Source: an uncultured Poribacteria bacterium (GTDB taxonomy: Bacteria > Poribacteria > WGA-4E > WGA-3G). Taken from it: a stretch of DNA of 64,000 bases. Under the pieces are notes generated by a model. That model saw nothing but the letters and a program-made list of their open reading frames with translations, did no database searches and was not told where the DNA came from. Shown piece after piece: positions 61,221 through 64,000 of this stretch. Location: positions 3,822,217 through 3,886,216 of the forward strand of contig OX639992.1 of the NCBI GenBank assembly GCA_951828515.1, written 5' to 3'. Within the stretch, counting starts at the first letter, position 1. The number at the start of each line of letters is the position of its first letter. Made by a program: the position numbers and the translations under genes.

Positions 61221-62189
61221 TCAGACGACTAATGCGACGGCGGCAAGGTCACCCAACGCATCGCCTAATTGGGCAGGCGAGATATTAACCGCTTCTGCAG
61301 GGCGGGTCATAGCGAACTTCAAGACCGTCTCCCGAATCGGGTCAAGCAGGAGATCGCCAGCGGCAACCGCGATAGTTCCGAGTAAAACGATGTCGGGGTT
61401 CAAAATGTTGACTAAGTTTGCGATGCCCCACCCCATGTAATATGCTGTTTCCTGAACAAGTTCCAAAGCTAAAGCGTCACCCGTGCGCGCCGCCGCGAGT
61501 ACATGCTCCGACTTGACATCTTCAATACGTCCATCGGCAAGAGTTAACATGGCCGTTACTGTCTCTTCATCCTCAAGTTGCTTTTGTATTGCGGCTTGTG
61601 CGCGGCATGCGATAGCAGGACCGGAGCAGAGTGCCTCAAGGCATCCCTGTTTTCCGCAGCCACAGCGGGGACCGTTCGGCAGAAGTATCTGATGACCTAC
61701 CTCGCCGGCACTGTCGTTGGCTCCGTGGTAAACCTCCCCGTTAATAACAATACCACCCCCGATGCCTGTACTCATCGTCATATAGAGGACGGCATTGTAG
61801 CCGCGTCCGCCGCCGAACCTGAACTCTGCGAGCGCACTGGCATTCGCGTCGTTTTCGATGATCACCGGCACCTGAAATTCGGATTCCAGTCTTGCCTTAA
61901 GCGGTAGCGCGTCCCATCCGGGTAAATTCGGAGGCGAATAGACAACCCCAGTCTTTGTATCCAATGGACCCCCACAACTCACGCCTATCGCTGAAATAGC
62001 CTCCTGTTTCAAGCCGACTTGACTGACAGCCTCACGAACCATATCAAACAGCAAGCCAATCGCATATTCCGGTCCCTTTTTTGAGAGTGTCGGTTTACGC
62101 ACCTTGCTGAGGATATGTCCAGTCTTATCAGCGACAACAGTAGCGAGTTTCGTCCCACCGATGTCGATGCCTACAACGTGCTTTTTCAT
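61221..62189 (-). CDS. ROK-family sugar kinase
   Basis: 322 residues. ATP-binding VVGIDIGGTKLATVVAD, the catalytic Asp in IIENDANASALAEFRFG, MSTGIGGGIVINGEVYHG, the HxxGxxxxxxCxCGxxGCLE motif (GHQILLPNGPRCGCGKQGCL) binding zinc, and ILNPDIVLLGT. It phosphorylates glucose, N-acetylmannosamine or a similar hexose. No DNA-binding domain, so it is a kinase not a repressor. Confidence 0.93.
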   Translation of the reverse strand: MKKHVVGIDIGGTKLATVVADKTGHILSKVRKPTLSKKGPEYAIGLLFDMVREAVSQVGLKQEAISAIGVSCGGPLDTKTGVVYSPPNLPGWDALPLKARLESEFQVPVIIENDANASALAEFRFGGGRGYNAVLYMTMSTGIGGGIVINGEVYHGANDSAGEVGHQILLPNGPRCGCGKQGCLEALCSGPAIACRAQAAIQKQLEDEETVTAMLTLADGRIEDVKSEHVLAAARTGDALALELVQETAYYMGWGIANLVNILNPDIVLLGTIAVAAGDLLLDPIRETVLKFAMTRPAEAVNISPAQLGDALGDLAAVALVV

Positions 62190-62264
62190 ACACTTGTCTC
62201 TCTAAAAAAATATAATAAAACCGAAAAACAAGGCGACTCTTTAGGGAACAGCAAATGAATTACA

Positions 62265-63770
62265 TTACAATTCATAGTTTAAGGCGCGCAGGGCGGGATA
62301 AATCTGTGCGTATGCTTTCAATTTCTCGTCGTAACGCTGCGCGTGTTCGTCACGTGGATAATACACATTGCGTGGTGTGACCAACTGATCGACCGCCGTT
62401 TCGATGGAATCATACTTGCCTATTGCTGTGCCAGAAAGGATAGCTGTGCCGAGACAGACCCCCTCCGATATATCAAGGGCAATCACCTTTTTCCCAAACA
62501 TATCCGCTTTGAGTTGCAACCATTTTTCAGATTTCGCGCCGCCGCCGATGGCACGCACTTCGTTTATCACGACCCCTGCGTCTTGAAGCATAGCGAGATT
62601 CTGTTTGATTTCGTAGCTAATACCTTCCAGAATCCCTTTGATGAGTTCGCCTTTTGTCGTCGAAAGCGTCAATCCGACAATGGCTCCCTTCGATTCCAAA
62701 TCGAGATAAGGGGTGCCCGAACCGGTGAAGTGTGGCAGCACCATGGCTGTTCCTGGGGCATCAGGGAGTTCCTCCATCAGTAAATCATAGACATCGCGTC
62801 CTTCTGCTTCTGCTTGAGCGACCTCTGCTTGCGCGAGCGTATCTCTAAACCATCGCAACACAACGCCACCACTCGATACAAACCCCAGTGTGACATACAA
62901 CCCATCGACAACGTGTGGATAACAGGCGAAATTCCCGTCTATCATGTCTTCGTTGATGACGGGTTTTGTGAAAGCGGGCGCGATACATTCAACAGTGCCG
63001 GTTGCGTCCATCACCTCACCACTCCGAATAATCCCCGCACCTAAAGCACCACACGGCTGATCATGTCCACCCGTGACGCATACCACACCCTGTGGGAGAC
63101 CGAGTTCATCAGCGATCTTCGCGCGAACTTCACCGATCGGCGTACCCGATGGTGCAGTGTCTGGAAAGAGTGCCGCATCTACATCTGCCAAACCGAGCAT
63201 TTTTTCTGACCAAACCTTGTTGATAATATCAAATGCCATCGTGCGCGCAGCGAGAGAATAGTCCACTACAGGCGAAACACCGAGTTTGAAATAGACAAAA
63301 TCTTCAAAACCGAGAAATTTCCATACCTGTCGATAGAGGTCGGGTTGACGCTGCTGCATCCAGATGAGTTTCGCCAAGGTATGAATATCACTCATTGGCA
63401 TCCCGGTGATTTCCATTACCTCTAAAGGCGTTATCTGTTGCTTTAGTCTATCACAGATGCCGGTTGTCCGAGCATCGAAAGTAGTAATCGCATTCGCCAA
63501 AATCTGCCCATCGGCGGACACCGGTGTTACCGCTTCACCTTGTGAAGCGACACTGATTGCCTCAATTGGATCGGATTTCGTTTGTGATGCAACCTGTTGA
63601 ATACCAGCCGCTATGTTTTCCCAGACGACATTCGCGTCCAGTTCCGACCAGCCGGGTTGCGGATGGATCAACGGATACTCGCTGTATGCTTGTGCGAGCG
63701 TCGTCCCATCTTCGCGAAAGGCGATAACCTTACATCCTGTTGTTCCAACATCAATACCCAAAAGACTCAT
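62265..63770 (-). CDS. FGGY-family carbohydrate kinase, xylulokinase-like
   Basis: 501 residues from the ATG at 63770 (AAGGAAGGAAG upstream; the frame reaches 63812). SLLGIDVGTTGCKVIAF (phosphate 1), NAITTFDARTTG, VTGGHDQPCGALGAG (catalytic Asp and adenosine region), and the C-terminal FGGY signature region VRAIGGGAKSEKWLQLKAD. It phosphorylates a pentulose or related polyol with ATP; D-xylulose is the most common substrate in this branch but is unproven. Confidence 0.92.
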   Translation of the reverse strand: MSLLGIDVGTTGCKVIAFREDGTTLAQAYSEYPLIHPQPGWSELDANVVWENIAAGIQQVASQTKSDPIEAISVASQGEAVTPVSADGQILANAITTFDARTTGICDRLKQQITPLEVMEITGMPMSDIHTLAKLIWMQQRQPDLYRQVWKFLGFEDFVYFKLGVSPVVDYSLAARTMAFDIINKVWSEKMLGLADVDAALFPDTAPSGTPIGEVRAKIADELGLPQGVVCVTGGHDQPCGALGAGIIRSGEVMDATGTVECIAPAFTKPVINEDMIDGNFACYPHVVDGLYVTLGFVSSGGVVLRWFRDTLAQAEVAQAEAEGRDVYDLLMEELPDAPGTAMVLPHFTGSGTPYLDLESKGAIVGLTLSTTKGELIKGILEGISYEIKQNLAMLQDAGVVINEVRAIGGGAKSEKWLQLKADMFGKKVIALDISEGVCLGTAILSGTAIGKYDSIETAVDQLVTPRNVYYPRDEHAQRYDEKLKAYAQIYPALRALNYEL

Positions 63771-63807
63771 GGCTTCCTTCCTTTTCTCCTTGATACGGGA
63801 TGCGATT

Positions 63808-63836
63808 ATCATACAATAGATTACACATTAAATCAA
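63808..63836 (-). promoter_or_regulatory. Putative promoter of the FGGY kinase gene
   Basis: Minus strand TTGATT (63836-63831), 17 bases, TATGAT (63813-63808), ~30 bases before the Shine-Dalgarno. The last ~160 bases of the window hold only the short hairpin GGGATCTCCGAATCCC (63885-63900), similar to GGGAACTCCGATTCCC at ~1165. Confidence 0.5.
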
Positions 63837-64000
63837 GAATTTGTTTTCGGTACGTCAACGTCATTCAGTTTCCTTGTAGGAGGGATCTCCGAATCCCGAC
63901 CTATTTCGTAGAAGCGACAGAAAGAGGAAATAACGAAGGCGCAGGAAACTGACCGTCTCATAGGCCGCGGTGGCACAGGTTAACAACCTATGCTACAAAA

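Overview
The window looks like a chromosomal contig of a diderm, sponge- or seawater-type bacterium of the Candidatus Poribacteria / PVC-neighbour kind. This is an inference from gene content: two Omp85-type outer-membrane proteins, NfeD/flotillin genes, a sulfatase, a TatT-type TRAP component, a DUF6785-like membrane protein, corrinoid methyl transfer and many intergenic repeats. It is not a phylogenetic placement. I see no rRNA, tRNA, CRISPR array or intact transposase.

Layout. 1-4.3 kb: end of an SMR/EamA-type transporter, a small membrane protein, a decayed IS200/IS605-like remnant, a TPR/beta-propeller lipoprotein, an MDR dehydrogenase and a methyltransferase. 4.4-12.9 kb: exported transglutaminase-like protein (behind a consensus sigma-70-type promoter), BatA/VWA protein, Omp85 protein and a polytopic DUF6785-like protein. 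13.0-20.1 kb (minus strand): a hypothetical, a DegT aminotransferase, a DUF402 protein, and a corrinoid methyl-transfer module of homocysteine-type methyltransferase, RACo-like reactivase and corrinoid protein. 20.2-29.6 kb (minus): a defence island. It has a BrnT-like toxin gene interrupted by a frameshift, a 1581-residue protein joining a CopG-type antitoxin domain, a PD-(D/E)XK-like nuclease and a STAND NTPase with helical repeats, and a type ISP single-chain restriction-modification enzyme. 29.7-37.9 kb (minus): DctP/TatT TRAP components, UspA, YgfZ/GcvT-like protein, and a very large adhesin/CBM9/POTRA/Omp85 fusion. 38-48.4 kb: xylose-isomerase-like protein, adenylate kinase, GT39-type glycosyltransferase, twin GNATs, aroK-aroB, and a four-gene membrane operon. 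48.6-55 kb: sugar isomerase/epimerase, sulfatase, SDR, dipeptide-epimerase-like enolase, and a lipoprotein amidase. 55.2-63.8 kb (minus): FloA-FloA-NfeD-NfeD membrane-microdomain operon, then SIS isomerase, ROK kinase and FGGY kinase.

The most unusual signals are two. First, the toxin/antitoxin-nuclease-STAND arrangement at 20.9-25.9 kb, which I do not recognise as a described system. Second, a family of about 90 bp repeats (repeat A) whose 3' end reads ACCGCAAGGAAAATTAAAA and almost always lies exactly at a gene start. It supplies the Shine-Dalgarno for cytoplasmic proteins. For exported proteins it is translated, giving the basic N-terminal part of the signal peptide. Two other repeat families (B, GTCAG-rich hairpins; C, TTGGAAGG-rich) fill intergenic gaps and are also found in frame inside coding regions.
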